Assembly: GCF_001640805.2 (NCBI RefSeq)
Contig: NC_066842.1
Location: 25,049,894-25,113,893, forward strand
DNA: 64,000 nucleotides
Origin: Lates calcarifer
Lineage: Eukaryota > Chordata > Actinopteri > Centropomidae
Direction: 5' to 3'
Shown: piece by piece, positions 51,901-58,026 of the stretch
Layout of the letters: every line of letters begins with the position of its first letter
How positions within the stretch are numbered: position 1 is the first letter of the stretch
Notes under the pieces: model-generated
Told to the model about the DNA's origin: nothing
Database searches by the model: none
What the model saw: the letters and a program-made list of their open reading frames with translations, nothing else
Translations under genes and position numbers: made by a program

Positions 51901-53570
51901 GAAGAAGATGGAGGCAGAAATGGAACAAGTCTTTGAAATGAAGGTTAAGGAGAAGAAGCAGAAACTGAAGGATTCAGAGGCTGAGGTGGGTCGAAGGATT
52001 TGTGTGTGTGTGTGTGTGTGTGTGTGTTTTTCAGGGGTATGCAGTAGCAGTTTGAGGTCAGGCAGGCTGATGAGTCATGTGACTACAGCAGGTTTGCTGC
52101 AGACTATAGAAATATGAGTGATAAGCTCCAACCTTCAGTAAAATAAGCAGTAACATTATGTTATGACAAGAAGAAGAATCAAATTTTATTGCGAACATGA
52201 TCTTAGTAATATATGGTGCCTTGTAGTTTTCCATCGCCTCCATTGAAGGCGTGAAAAAATTATGCAAATAATTAACCTCTAAAATATGTGACCTGCAGCT
52301 GTTGTTCTTGGTTTTAAATATATGTGGATATATGTTCTGTTCAAAGCCTTCATACTGCAGTGATGCCTAAGTATTTACTGTAGATTACCAGTATCCATGT
52401 TTAGATGATTTAGATATTACTCTCATAATCATTATGAAACGTCACCAAAAGAAAATACAGAGTGAGAGGGAAATAGTGACGGTGATAGAGAGCTAACGTG
52501 TGTGTAGCCTAGCCTGATACAAGAGCTACATTTCATAGCAGAAAAGTGAGCTCAAAAATGAATTGGATATTATGTAAACGAATGACCAGTAGTTGCAGGA
52601 TCAGGTCATTCCATGTGCAATTACAATGGAACACGCAACTTGAAGTTATGTTTGAGTGAGTGTATGAAATGTTGTGACCCTCAGCTGGAGCGGCGCCACG
52701 AACAGATGAAGAGGAACTTGGAGGCGCAGTACAAAGAGCTGGAGGAGAAGAGACGAGTGTTTGAGGAGGAGAAGGCCAACTGGGAGGCTCAGCAGAGAAT
52801 CCTCGAGCAGCAGAAACTGGACGCCTCCAAGTCAGTAACACTCACACACCGATAACCTGTCTGTCCGTTTAACTGACTATACTGTTCATTTGTCCATCAG
52901 AAGTGTGCAGAATGGATACTAATTGATGCATATGACATGGTATCTTTTGAGAGGTTGTTTGACGTTAACCACATTGCAGCTGAATTTCCTTTAACACATT
53001 TTCTTATAGTTATATAACATCACCCTCACTGACCTCTAAAGGTTAGCAATATGACTAACAACGAAATGTTCACAACTCCACCTCATGTAGCCAGAAAACA
53101 TGGTATCTAGATGAATGACAGTTTGGTAAATATTCTCTGCTATATATCCAAGCTAACACACACACAAGAATGTTTGACACATTGCACGGTAATGCTGTTT
53201 ATTCATTGATTTTAATCAGTAATACATTCAGTATATTAATCGTGAAAAGACAGAAACACTTTTGTTTCCTCTGTCAGTGCTTTAAAAAGTTACTCTCCCT
53301 GTAAATTTTTCACTGCTGTGAGTTACACCAAGGAAACGTTATTAATCTCCGTCATGATGGTGTGTAGGCAGAAGTCTCAAGACCTTCTGTTTAAGTGATT
53401 TGACTCTTTAAGTTGGCTCCAGTGTACTCTCAAGGTGCCTGTGAGGCCTAATGATGATCTCTGTATTTCATGTTACTGTAAAAAATACAATAGTAGTGTT
53501 CTCTGATCACTTTTCTCGTTTCTCACACAGGACGATGGAAAAGAACAAGAAGAAAGGAAAAATCTTTTGA
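9824..53570 (+). CDS. septin7: septin 7, 13 coding exons, 429 aa
   Basis: Septin 7 is a GTP-binding protein that polymerises with SEPT2-, SEPT6- and SEPT9-group partners into filaments beneath the membrane, at the cleavage furrow, in cilia and in neurites. Exons (all phases agree): 9824-9862, 14672-14771, 32321-32427, 38642-38742, 38859-38993, 42059-42176, 42549-42641, 43607-43703, 50730-50781, 51061-51186, 51850-51985, 52685-52830, 53531-53570. Landmarks: polybasic KSVKRGFEF (33-41) before the G domain; P-loop GESGLGKST (47-55); G3 DTPG (103-106); G4 AKAD (184-187); septin unique element with [15 protein letters not shown]; a C-terminal coiled coil (about 330-415); the tail KNKKKGKIF. The family is certain, since nearly every exon matches vertebrate SEPT7 from memory. 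Teleosts have septin7 duplicates, and a versus b cannot be assigned. The 13-residue N-terminus differs from the mammalian one and is the least certain part. Confidence 0.95.
11731..11807. repeat. (AC)n microsatellite with decamer tail
   Basis: An interrupted AC tract is followed by two copies of a CTTACTTACACACA-like unit. It lies in septin 7 intron 1. Confidence 0.9.
12218..12476. mobile_element. Tc1/mariner-type non-autonomous remnant
   Basis: The left end TATGGCCAAAATTATGCAGA and the right end GTGTCCACATACTTTTGTG form imperfect inverted repeats. Both resemble, from recall, the TATGGCCAAAAGTATGTGGA terminus of a common fish Tc1/mariner family. The inside lacks any transposase frame, so it is a deleted or MITE-like copy. 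Confidence 0.5.
14672..14771 (+). CDS. septin7: septin 7 coding exon 2 (conserved N-terminal block)
   Basis: It encodes [16 protein letters not shown] and [17 protein letters not shown], essentially identical to vertebrate SEPT7. The polybasic helix that binds phosphoinositides is included. It ends in phase 1, splitting the first Gly of the P-loop. Confidence 0.95.
15961..17222. mobile_element. non-autonomous DNA transposon with 15-bp terminal inverted repeats
   Basis: The ends are CAGAGGCCTGTACTA on the left and its near-exact reverse complement on the right, enclosing 1.26 kb without a transposase frame. Motifs repeated near both ends (CCCTGA..., GGTTAAC.../GTTAACC) suggest longer subterminal inverted repeats. 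I recognise the AGGCCTGTACTAC-AAG terminus from other fish genomes. I see no clear target-site duplication, so the superfamily is left open. Confidence 0.65.
16676..16745. repeat. AT-rich palindrome, about 35-bp arms
   Basis: The left arm TTGCATATTATCTCCAATAT... mirrors the right arm ...ATATTGGAGGTAATATGCAA with one mismatch and no real spacer; the centre is near 16710. It could form a hairpin or cruciform and lies inside the DNA transposon. Confidence 0.85.
19310..19461. mobile_element. 152-bp MITE with TA target duplication
   Basis: The ends CTGTAATTTCCGGACTAT and ATAGTCCGGAAATTACGG are inverted repeats with one mismatch, flanked by TA on both sides (19308-19309 and 19462-19463). TA duplication points to Tc1/mariner-type mobilisation. 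The 236-bp element at 57447-57682 has the same ends and shares much internal sequence (AAGCCGCACCCACTAAATTT). Confidence 0.8.
19555..20310 (-). mobile_element. LINE fragment (Rex/RTE-like), interrupted
   Basis: The flanks on both sides of the hAT-like insertion read as one minus-strand sequence: the left part has GGTTTGCCAGGTCTGTATGG, the right part GATGGTGATCAGTTG and CACCCGAGTGTCCAAGACAT. From recall these match the endonuclease part of a common teleost non-LTR retrotransposon in antisense. Each part is short and the frame is broken. Clade assignment is uncertain. Confidence 0.5.
19688..20225. mobile_element. hAT-like non-autonomous transposon, 538 bp, 8-bp target duplication
   Basis: Terminal inverted repeats start with AGGGATGGGCGATATA after the first base on each side. 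The element is flanked by a perfect 8-bp direct repeat CTCCCCAC at 19680-19687 and 20226-20233, which is diagnostic of hAT-type insertion. It contains no transposase frame. Removing the element and one repeat rejoins the surrounding LINE sequence. Confidence 0.85.
22935..22974. repeat. (CT)n microsatellite
   Basis: A perfect CT tract of about 20 units with a short pyrimidine-rich extension, in septin 7 intron 2. Confidence 0.95.
24480..24650 (+). mobile_element. LINE 3'-end fragment
   Basis: The text TTATATGTCCCATCTGTCCT, then GGGAATGTCCAGAGATCTCC and AGAAGAAGCTGGAGGAAG, ending in GATGAATGGATGG, resembles the 3' terminus of fish Rex/RTE-type LINEs (recall). The reading frame is broken, so only the tail survives. 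Confidence 0.55.
25980..26019. repeat. (GT)n-rich microsatellite
   Basis: GT units with regular TTTGTGTGTG interruptions. Confidence 0.85.
26360..27010. repeat. degraded interspersed-repeat ends
   Basis: The segment at 26363-26420 (AGCTGAAACAGTAAGTTGAT) and the segment at 26950-27010 (TTTAATCGATAATCGAAAAT then GCTGCAGCCCC) resemble the two ends of a common fish DNA repeat rich in ATCGATTAAT. The sequence between does not obviously belong to it. Confidence 0.3.
28557..28575. repeat. run of 19 G
   Basis: An uninterrupted G homopolymer. Such a tract can form a G-quadruplex and is prone to sequencing and assembly error. Confidence 0.9.
30085..30147. repeat. (GT)n microsatellite with GC-containing units
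   Basis: A GT tract passes into GTGCGTGCGTG variants, an alternating purine-pyrimidine stretch that favours Z-DNA. Confidence 0.9.
32321..32427 (+). CDS. septin7: septin 7 coding exon 3 (P-loop)
   Basis: It completes the G1 motif GESGLGKST and continues [18 protein letters not shown] up to RIKKTVQ. It starts in phase 1, ends in phase 0 at GTGAGT and contains the nucleotide-binding Lys and Ser. Confidence 0.97.
33510..33990 (+). repeat. polypurine tract with (AG)n core
   Basis: The plus strand is strongly enriched in A and G for nearly 480 bp, including a perfect AG tract at 33608-33633. The minus-strand open frames here (Pro/Ser/Leu-rich) are a by-product of this composition. Confidence 0.75.
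34064..34115. repeat. (AC)n microsatellite
   Basis: An AC tract with one CC interruption; it generates Cys/Val-rich phantom frames on the opposite strand. Confidence 0.95.
34530..34555. repeat. (AG)n microsatellite
   Basis: A perfect AG tract of about 13 units. Confidence 0.95.
35165..35345 (+). mobile_element. Tc1-like transposon fragment
   Basis: The sequence TGTAAGGTCCCACAGTTCAC...CGCATGTCAGGATAG, CTCTCTAGATCTCTG and ACCATTTCTAAGGC...GTTCCCAGGGGCACTGTGGA follows the N-terminal coding part of fish Tc1 transposases (recall). It is broken by indels and stops. A related fragment lies at 56230-56667. Confidence 0.75.
35400..35560. repeat. L2-like LINE 3' end
   Basis: TTATTTAACCTTTATTTAAC, CAGGAGAATCACACTGAGAT and TAAAAATCTTTTTTTCAAGG followed by GGCAGCAGCACA resemble a very common fish LINE 3' terminus. 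It is recognised by recall only. Confidence 0.5.
36891..36921. repeat. (GT)n microsatellite
   Basis: A perfect GT tract of about 15 units in septin 7 intron 3. Confidence 0.95.
38642..38742 (+). CDS. septin7: septin 7 coding exon 4 (G3 motif)
   Basis: It encodes [20 protein letters not shown], then [17 protein letters not shown] at residues 103-106 is the G3 motif. The next intron is only 116 bp. Confidence 0.97.
38859..38993 (+). CDS. septin7: septin 7 coding exon 5
   Basis: It continues with [40 protein letters not shown] and PSGHG. The YFIAPSGHG segment is a septin signature just before the helix leading to G4. Confidence 0.97.
39992..40016. repeat. (GT)n microsatellite
   Basis: A perfect GT tract of about 12 units. 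Confidence 0.95.
41718..41830 (-). mobile_element. degraded SINE tail
   Basis: CCATCCATCAGTCCTCTATA...AAAGCCTATCCCAGCATGCA...GGTGCAGGTCACCAGTTGCC is a diverged antisense copy of the tail of the SINE seen at 62165. No head is visible. Confidence 0.45.
42059..42176 (+). CDS. septin7: septin 7 coding exon 6 (G4 AKAD motif)
   Basis: It encodes [43 protein letters not shown] (184-187) gives guanine specificity. It ends in phase 0. Confidence 0.97.
42177..42548 (+). other. septin7: septin 7 intron 6
   Basis: A 372-bp intron. I see no repeat or extra exon. Confidence 0.8.
42549..42641 (+). CDS. septin7: septin 7 coding exon 7
   Basis: It encodes [31 protein letters not shown]. The acidic loop is typical of the family. 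93 bp, phase 0 on both sides. Confidence 0.97.
42642..43606 (+). other. septin7: septin 7 intron 7
   Basis: A 965-bp intron. A 107-codon frame at 42678-43001 is open but resembles nothing I know. No repeats were recognised. Confidence 0.7.
43607..43703 (+). CDS. septin7: septin 7 coding exon 8 (septin unique element, first part)
   Basis: It encodes [32 protein letters not shown]. It includes the G5-side strand and the conserved WGVAE. It ends in phase 1. Confidence 0.97.
45408..45419 (+). other. septin7: candidate 12-nt septin 7 microexon
   Basis: A long polypyrimidine stretch and CTGAC branch-like sequence lead to a CAG acceptor, then 12 nt, then GTAAAC. Inclusion between exons 8 and 9 keeps the frame and would add four residues (Glu-Gly-Ile-Phe) before [10 protein letters not shown] see no UGC motif just upstream, which many neuronal microexons have. 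This is inference without transcript support. Confidence 0.3.
48171..48246. repeat. degenerate minisatellite, TCTGGGCCAAA-type unit
   Basis: About seven imperfect copies of an 11-12 bp unit (TCTGGGCTGAA, TCTGGGCCAAA, CATGGGCCGCA, TCTGGGTCCAAA and so on). The open frames through it on both strands are a consequence of the repeat. Confidence 0.8.
50263..50309. repeat. (GT)n-rich microsatellite
   Basis: GT units interrupted by TTTGT and GCGT variants, in septin 7 intron 8. Confidence 0.85.
50730..50781 (+). CDS. septin7: septin 7 coding exon 9
   Basis: It encodes [16 protein letters not shown] with split codons at both ends (phases 1 and 2). 52 bp, the second shortest internal-type coding exon after the terminal ones. 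Confidence 0.97.
51061..51186 (+). CDS. septin7: septin 7 coding exon 10
   Basis: It encodes [41 protein letters not shown]. This is the end of the G domain (HYENYR) and the hinge to the C-terminal extension. Confidence 0.97.
51187..51849 (+). other. septin7: septin 7 intron 10
   Basis: A 663-bp intron with no recognised repeat. Open frames at its start are read-through from exon 10 in other frames. Confidence 0.75.
51850..51985 (+). CDS. septin7: septin 7 coding exon 11 (coiled coil, first part)
   Basis: It encodes [45 protein letters not shown]. The heptad pattern and charge mark the coiled coil that pairs septin 7 with its partners. A (GT)n tract begins 15 bp after the donor. Confidence 0.97.
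51986..52684 (+). other. septin7: septin 7 intron 11
   Basis: A 699-bp intron containing the (GT)n tract at 52000-52027 and otherwise unremarkable AT-rich sequence. Confidence 0.8.
52000..52027. repeat. (GT)n microsatellite beside exon 11 donor
   Basis: Fourteen GT units start 15 bp after the 5' splice site of exon 11. Confidence 0.95.
52685..52830 (+). CDS. septin7: septin 7 coding exon 12 (coiled coil, second part)
   Basis: It encodes [48 protein letters not shown]. It ends in phase 2, splitting a Lys codon. Confidence 0.97.
52831..53530 (+). other. septin7: septin 7 intron 12
   Basis: A 700-bp intron. I see no repeat or alternative exon. Confidence 0.8.
53531..53570 (+). CDS. septin7: septin 7 coding exon 13 (C-terminus)
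   Basis: It encodes [12 protein letters not shown] and TGA, matching the conserved lysine-rich tail of vertebrate SEPT7. It follows a CACACAG acceptor. Confidence 0.96.
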
Positions 53571-53655
53571 AGAGAGAGACGACCCGTTCATTCAGTTTTA
53601 CACAAACTTATTTTTCTTCATCCTCTCTGAAGCTCACGTCTGTTGTGGCCCTCAG

Positions 53656-53656
<1 letters not shown>

Positions 53657-53693
<37 letters not shown>
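53657..53693. repeat. (AC)n microsatellite in septin 7 3' UTR
   Basis: A perfect AC tract of about 18 units, 87 nt after the stop codon. Confidence 0.95.
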
Positions 53694-53695
<2 letters not shown>

Positions 53696-54190
53696 ACCTT
53701 CCATTACATTTATCAGTGTAACAACATCTTTTACATACACATATGCATACACATGCAAATGCCCACAACAGCCCACATGCTTGTCTCTCCGCAGGGTTTT
53801 ACTGTGTTTGTTGAGACTTTTTCATTTTCTTGAGGAATGCATGTGTTTGTGAAAGTCTATTTTCCTATATTTCCTGACAAAGAGTAGAAGCCCGACTTCC
53901 TCTGAGCTTACAGTACTGATTAAATACATGGCAGGGACCATGCATAGCCATTTGTACACATGTAGTAGTCGTATGTTCTCTAGATATTCGTAGACATGCA
54001 GATAGACGTACTCTCTCCTTCCTCAGCGCTCTTTTTTTTTTTAAAACTGTTCTCAAAATGTAACACAAGTGTACACACACTTTAACACTCAGTCATCAGG
54101 ACCTCCATCAGAGTGTGTTAGGAGAAGGGAGAGTGTATGTGAGTGAAGGTAACTGAATCAGTCGGCAGCTGTGGAGGAAGAAGAGGAATT

Positions 54191-54722
54191 AAGGCCCAGT
54201 CACACCAAAACGTGGCCCAGCGACTTGACTCAGGTAATGAACTGGGTATTAGGTAATTATCTTACTGCTAACATGCTAACAAGCCTGGAAAATGCTAGGG
54301 CTGCTCAGTTACAGTGGCTTTTTGTACCGGGCCCTTAACTTGGAGGTATACATCATTTCTTTCAATTAAGAGTTCATGAAGGTGGGAAAAAACTCTTGAG
54401 CAGTTTGTTAAGAGTTGGTTAACAAACTCATTAGCTCAGTCAATGGAACAAAACCTACATGTAAATAAAATAACATGTTTTCTAATGGAACTTATTGTCC
54501 CATTAGGAATGAATAGTCCTGTTAACATTTACATCTTTTGAATAAAACAAGGTTTGCTTCTTAAAAACTTATTAGAAAACTTTTGTGCTCCAGTATAAAT
54601 AAGATTTAATAGGTAATCAGCTTTAGTAGCTTCCTCCATTTTGGACTCTCTGTCAAGAGACCTGAAGCAAAAATTCAAACTCAGAATGTCTCTGGTTTTA
54701 AATGCTGGTGTGACTGGGCCTT
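54191..54722. mobile_element. MITE-like element with 17-bp perfect inverted repeats
   Basis: The left end AAGGCCCAGTCACACCA is exactly reverse-complementary to the right end. The 532-bp element has no coding capacity. I see no clear target-site duplication, so the superfamily is undecided. It appears to be part of the septin 7 3' UTR. Confidence 0.75.
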
Positions 54723-56040
54723 TGGACAGGATTTACGGTGCAGTGGCAGGTGTGTATGAGCAGGTGTGTTTTATGAAATGCGATGTCTGAGGTCATAGAT
54801 TCGTTGTGATCTGAACCACACAGACAGAAGAAAGGAGAAAATAACAGAATATTGTCATTACAGTGTGTGTTCTCTATTTGAATAGAACATATTATGCAAA
54901 AGGCTCATTGGTGTCTACAGCTTCACAGGTTACAGTGATTACAAAGATGTTTTATATATCGTGATGTAAGTGATGGGTGTTGTTGTGGACCTGAACCCTG
55001 ATGTCCAGATTTTTGTGATATTTTTGCTTTGGGTAAAACAACCAGAGGGACAGTTCAATTAAAAAAAAAAAAAAGAAAAAAAAGTTGAAATATTCCTTTC
55101 TTTCTCCCTGGATTCGTCAGAAAGACAGCTGTTCAGAGAAGTTTGCCAAGTGAGCCATAACTCTGTCTCTGACTTCTTTAGAATATTCTACATACAACGA
55201 AACATTACTTACTTTGCTTTTCTACCAGACAGAATATGTAAAGTCCAGGTCTGAGCTGATTCAGAGTCAGAAAGCAGCACACGGTGCAACACGTTCGAAC
55301 CTTTAATAAACCTTTCCCAGAGTTGTCATGTTTTATTTTCATATGATGATGATGATATTAATAATACTATATGCACGGTTGAAGAATGACTCCTTCCCTT
55401 GTAGTTTTCTTAAATAACTCATAGATTAATCTCTTATTTTAGTAGTTTTCAGACTGCCTGCATTTACAGCAAAATGCTAAAGGGACAAACCTTATACCTT
55501 CAGCACATTAAATATTGCCTGTTTGGATTTGTTCATGATGGAAATGCATATATTGTGTACATACTGGAGGCTGCTCAGTGGCCTTTTTTCTTGAGTTTTT
55601 TTTTTCCCCAGATTATTTTCTGCCAGGAATAACAACAGAACTTGTACTCAAAACTGAAGATATTAAACTCTTCTTAAGAGTCCATGAATACATTTCCACA
55701 CATTTATACACACATATATACTGTATACATCTATGCCAATGAGTACACCTTCTCAGGACTGCTCCGTTATGCTAGATTTTCTTTTTAAGTCCAGAGAAAA
55801 GCAATCCTGTTGTCTTACAAGTTTTTAAAAAAAGTCAATTTTTCTTTCAAATTCTTGTGAACCACTCACTCTTCCAATAACACCAATTTAAGATATATTC
55901 AAGTTTAGGTGGATTTTTTTGTAATATTTTCTTTTTTTATATAAGTACACTGTTTTCTGCTTCTCTTCTTTGTTTTATCATGTGTTCTGTCTCTAACTGT
56001 ACATGGTTAATATTAAAGTTGACAGGTTATGCTTTAACTT

Positions 56041-56229
56041 CCATCCAGTGCAAGTTCTCTTTTTAACACTGTCATGAAATGAATAATCTTTCAGTATGTT
56101 GTCAAAACATAGAATCTTTCTGGGTCAGGTTTGGGATTTATCAAAATTATCATAATTATAAAATGTGTTTTACATAATGGGAAATAAAGGCAAAAATCAA
56201 GACACACAGTATACAAAATTGCAGTTTTT
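56041..56229. other. spacer after septin 7
   Basis: AT-rich sequence between the inferred septin 7 poly(A) site and the Tc1 fragment. Nothing else is recognised. Confidence 0.5.
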
Positions 56230-56667
56230 GTCCATCATTCTGCACTAAATAATCCATAAGTAAGTATTCAGACCCTTTGGTGTCACATTCCAGACTGTGG
56301 GCAGGTGCGTCCTGTTTGCTTTAATTATCCTGGTGATGTGTCTGGAACTTGATCAGAGTCCACCTCTGGCACACTTAACCGAGTGAACATAGTTTAGAAA
56401 GTGTATAAGTTCCCACAATTCACACTGCATGTCAGAACAAAGACTAAGCCGTGAAATCAAAGGTAGCAAAAGTAGAAACGTATTTCTAAAGCTCCCGAGT
56501 GTTCGCAGGAGCACAGTGGCCTCTATAATTGTGGAATAAAGAAAGTGTGGAACCACCAGTCTTCATAGATGTGACCAAGAACCCATTAGTCTCTAACAGA
56601 GCTGCAGAGATCCTCTGCAGAGATGGAACCTGCCGGAGGGATGAACCCTCTCAGCAGAACTACAAGT
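56230..56667 (+). mobile_element. Tc1-like transposon fragment (5' part)
   Basis: It begins near GTATTCAGACCCTTT and continues with GTGCGTCCTGTTTGCTTTAA, GATCAGAGTCCACCTCTGG, GTGAAATCAAAGGTAGC, GAGCACAGTGGCCTCTATAA, GTGTGGAACCACCAGTC and TGACCAAGAACCCATTAG. These follow, in order, the 5' region and N-terminal transposase coding part of fish Tc1 elements (recall). Stops and indels break the frame, and the 3' half is absent. Confidence 0.8.
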
Positions 56668-56801
56668 TCTGACTCTAACACTACTTGATCCTTTCATCAG
56701 GTCAGGGTGAACTACAGATCAGCAGCCCAGCGGTGAGGTACTCATTTTACATTCATCAGTCAGAGGGGTGCATCAAGCCAGGATGATTTGTGAAGTAAAA
56801 C

Positions 56802-56807
56802 TTTAAT
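56802..56807 (-). terminator. poly(A) signal ATTAAA, chemokine copy A
   Basis: ATTAAA on the minus strand lies 139 bp after the stop codon and is conserved in copy B at 61225-61230. Confidence 0.5.
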
Positions 56808-56945
56808 GATTTAAAAGTAAAGCAGAACAAAGGTATATAGGATTAATAATAAAATGGTTAATGGTTAGTTAAATCATAGAATAATACAGGTTGTTAATGT
56901 CAGAGTTGAGTCATGGCTGGAGGTGGAGTGGATGGAGCTGTTCAT

Positions 56946-57036
56946 TCACTGATTCTCAGATGATTGTTCATTAAAAGCTTTCTTAGCCCAATCCAGAGCC
57001 TGCCTCACACATAATGGTCCATAGGGAGTAACGACC
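56946..57036 (-). CDS. chemokine copy A, exon 3
   Basis: It follows a CTCTGCAG acceptor and encodes VVTPYGPLCVRQALDWAKKA, FNEQSSENQ and TGA. Confidence 0.92.
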
Positions 57037-57886
57037 CTGCAGAGAAATCAGTGGCAGAGTCAGTAATCACAGTTGGGTCTGGAAAGTTATTTTTGATATC
57101 ACATTCAGATTTAAAGCCTCCATGTATAGAATTTCAGAATGTCTCACTTTGCTGACTCCTTGTGATAGAATTTAAAAAGTAAATAAATAAATAAAAATGA
57201 AAACTTGTCAGAGTGAAGGTGTTAGAGACTTACACAAATGCCTTTTCTGAACATCTTTTGTGAGTTTTGATGATGGAGATGATGTGTGGTTTTGGTATTC
57301 TTTTTGGAAAGAATTTAAAGCAGCATGATGCAGGTGACATTTCATTTGGTCCAAGATCTGTAAAAGAAAAAAATAATAATAACAAGGATCATTTAGACCT
57401 GTACACCTTCATTCAATAACATCTACATAGAACGAGTCAGTGGGTACCGTAATTTCCAGACTATTGAGCGCACCTGAATATAAGCCGCACCCACTAAATT
57501 TGAAAAGGAAAAAAAAGTACATATACAGGCCGCACTTGTCTATAAGCCGCAGGTGTCTAAATGTCTTTGCGGCATGAAGCTCGTTAGCCCGTAAAAATCT
57601 ATAAATTAGCCGCATCATTGTTTTAGCCGCAAGGTTCAAAGCGTGTGAAAAAAAGTAGCGTCTTATAGTCCGGAAATTACGGTAGTTTAGTGTCAGCTCT
57701 TGTTGTGAACCTTTCTCATGAGGTAATTATGTGATAAAACTGTACAAAACATCACTGAGACCCTTCATCCTGAAAACTGAACACTATGACAGAGAGTAGA
57801 CTGTCACACTTACGCATGGTGGTGCAGTGGTAAACAGTGAGCAGCAGCAGCAGCAGCAGTCCCGCTGTAAAGCTCAGAGTCTTCAT
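56946..57886 (-). CDS. CC chemokine, copy A, three exons, 95 aa
   Basis: This gene encodes a secreted chemokine. Coding exons on the minus strand are 57886-57814, 57357-57234 and 57036-56946, with intron phases 1 and 2. Residues 1-24 form a leader with seven consecutive leucines. The mature chain has Cys36-Cys37 (SCCFKFF), Cys60 (KRCSEKAFV) and Cys75 (GPLCVRQALDWAKKAF), so all four canonical cysteines and the C-terminal helix Trp are present. A Lys/Arg-rich segment (PKRIPKP, KTHKR) may bind heparan sulphate. The A copy has His25-Leu26 at the exon 1/2 junction and Val68. The CCFKFF signature recalls teleost chemokines annotated as eotaxin/MCP- or CCL3/CCL18-like. It is not close to the plus-strand gene at 3807, and the exact subgroup is undecided. 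Confidence 0.92.
57234..57357 (-). CDS. chemokine copy A, exon 2
   Basis: It follows a TTTTACAG acceptor, encodes the CC pair and third Cys, and ends at GTAAGT in phase 2. Confidence 0.93.
57447..57682. mobile_element. 236-bp MITE in intron 1 of chemokine copy A
   Basis: The ends CCGTAATTTCCAGACTAT and ATAGTCCGGAAATTACGG are inverted repeats flanked by TA (57445-57446, 57683-57684). It is the same family as 19310-19461 but longer, with the internal AAGCCGCA motif repeated several times. Copy B lacks it. Confidence 0.85.
57814..57886 (-). CDS. chemokine copy A, exon 1
   Basis: It starts MKTLSFTAG followed by poly-Leu, with A at -3 of the ATG. The leucine run comes from six CTG codons plus CTC. 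It ends in phase 1 at GTAAGT. Confidence 0.93.
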
Positions 57887-57960
57887 GGTGTCTCAGTGTA
57901 GAGCTGATGATTCTCTCCTGTCTTTGCTGTCTGAAGTGATTCACTCTGCTCACTGACTGT

Positions 57961-57966
57961 CTTATA
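57961..57966 (-). promoter_or_regulatory. TATA-like box, chemokine copy A
   Basis: TATAAG on the minus strand, 75 bp upstream of the ATG; it is kept in copy B. Spacing suits a 5' UTR of about 45-50 nt. Confidence 0.6.
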
Positions 57967-58016
57967 GCAGCTTGCATATATTTGTATCTGAAAGCTGGCC
58001 CGCCTCTTTAGTTGGA

Positions 58017-58026
58017 GGAACTTCCC
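58017..58026 (-). promoter_or_regulatory. kappaB-like site, chemokine copy A
   Basis: GGGAAGTTCC on the minus strand fits GGGRNNYYCC and lies about 50 bp upstream of the TATA-like box. It suggests NF-kappaB-inducible expression; function is inferred. Confidence 0.5.

Larger units (their letters stand above)
53571..56040 (+). other. septin7: septin 7 3' UTR (inferred)
   Basis: About 2.5 kb of AT-rich sequence ends with ATTAAA at 56012-56017, followed by a GT/T-rich stretch. An internal AATAAA at 55305-55310 could give a shorter form. A Pumilio-type TGTACATA lies at 55556-55563. The region also contains an (AC)n tract at 53657-53693 and an inverted-repeat element at 54191-54722. The 3' end is inferred, not proven. 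Confidence 0.55.
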
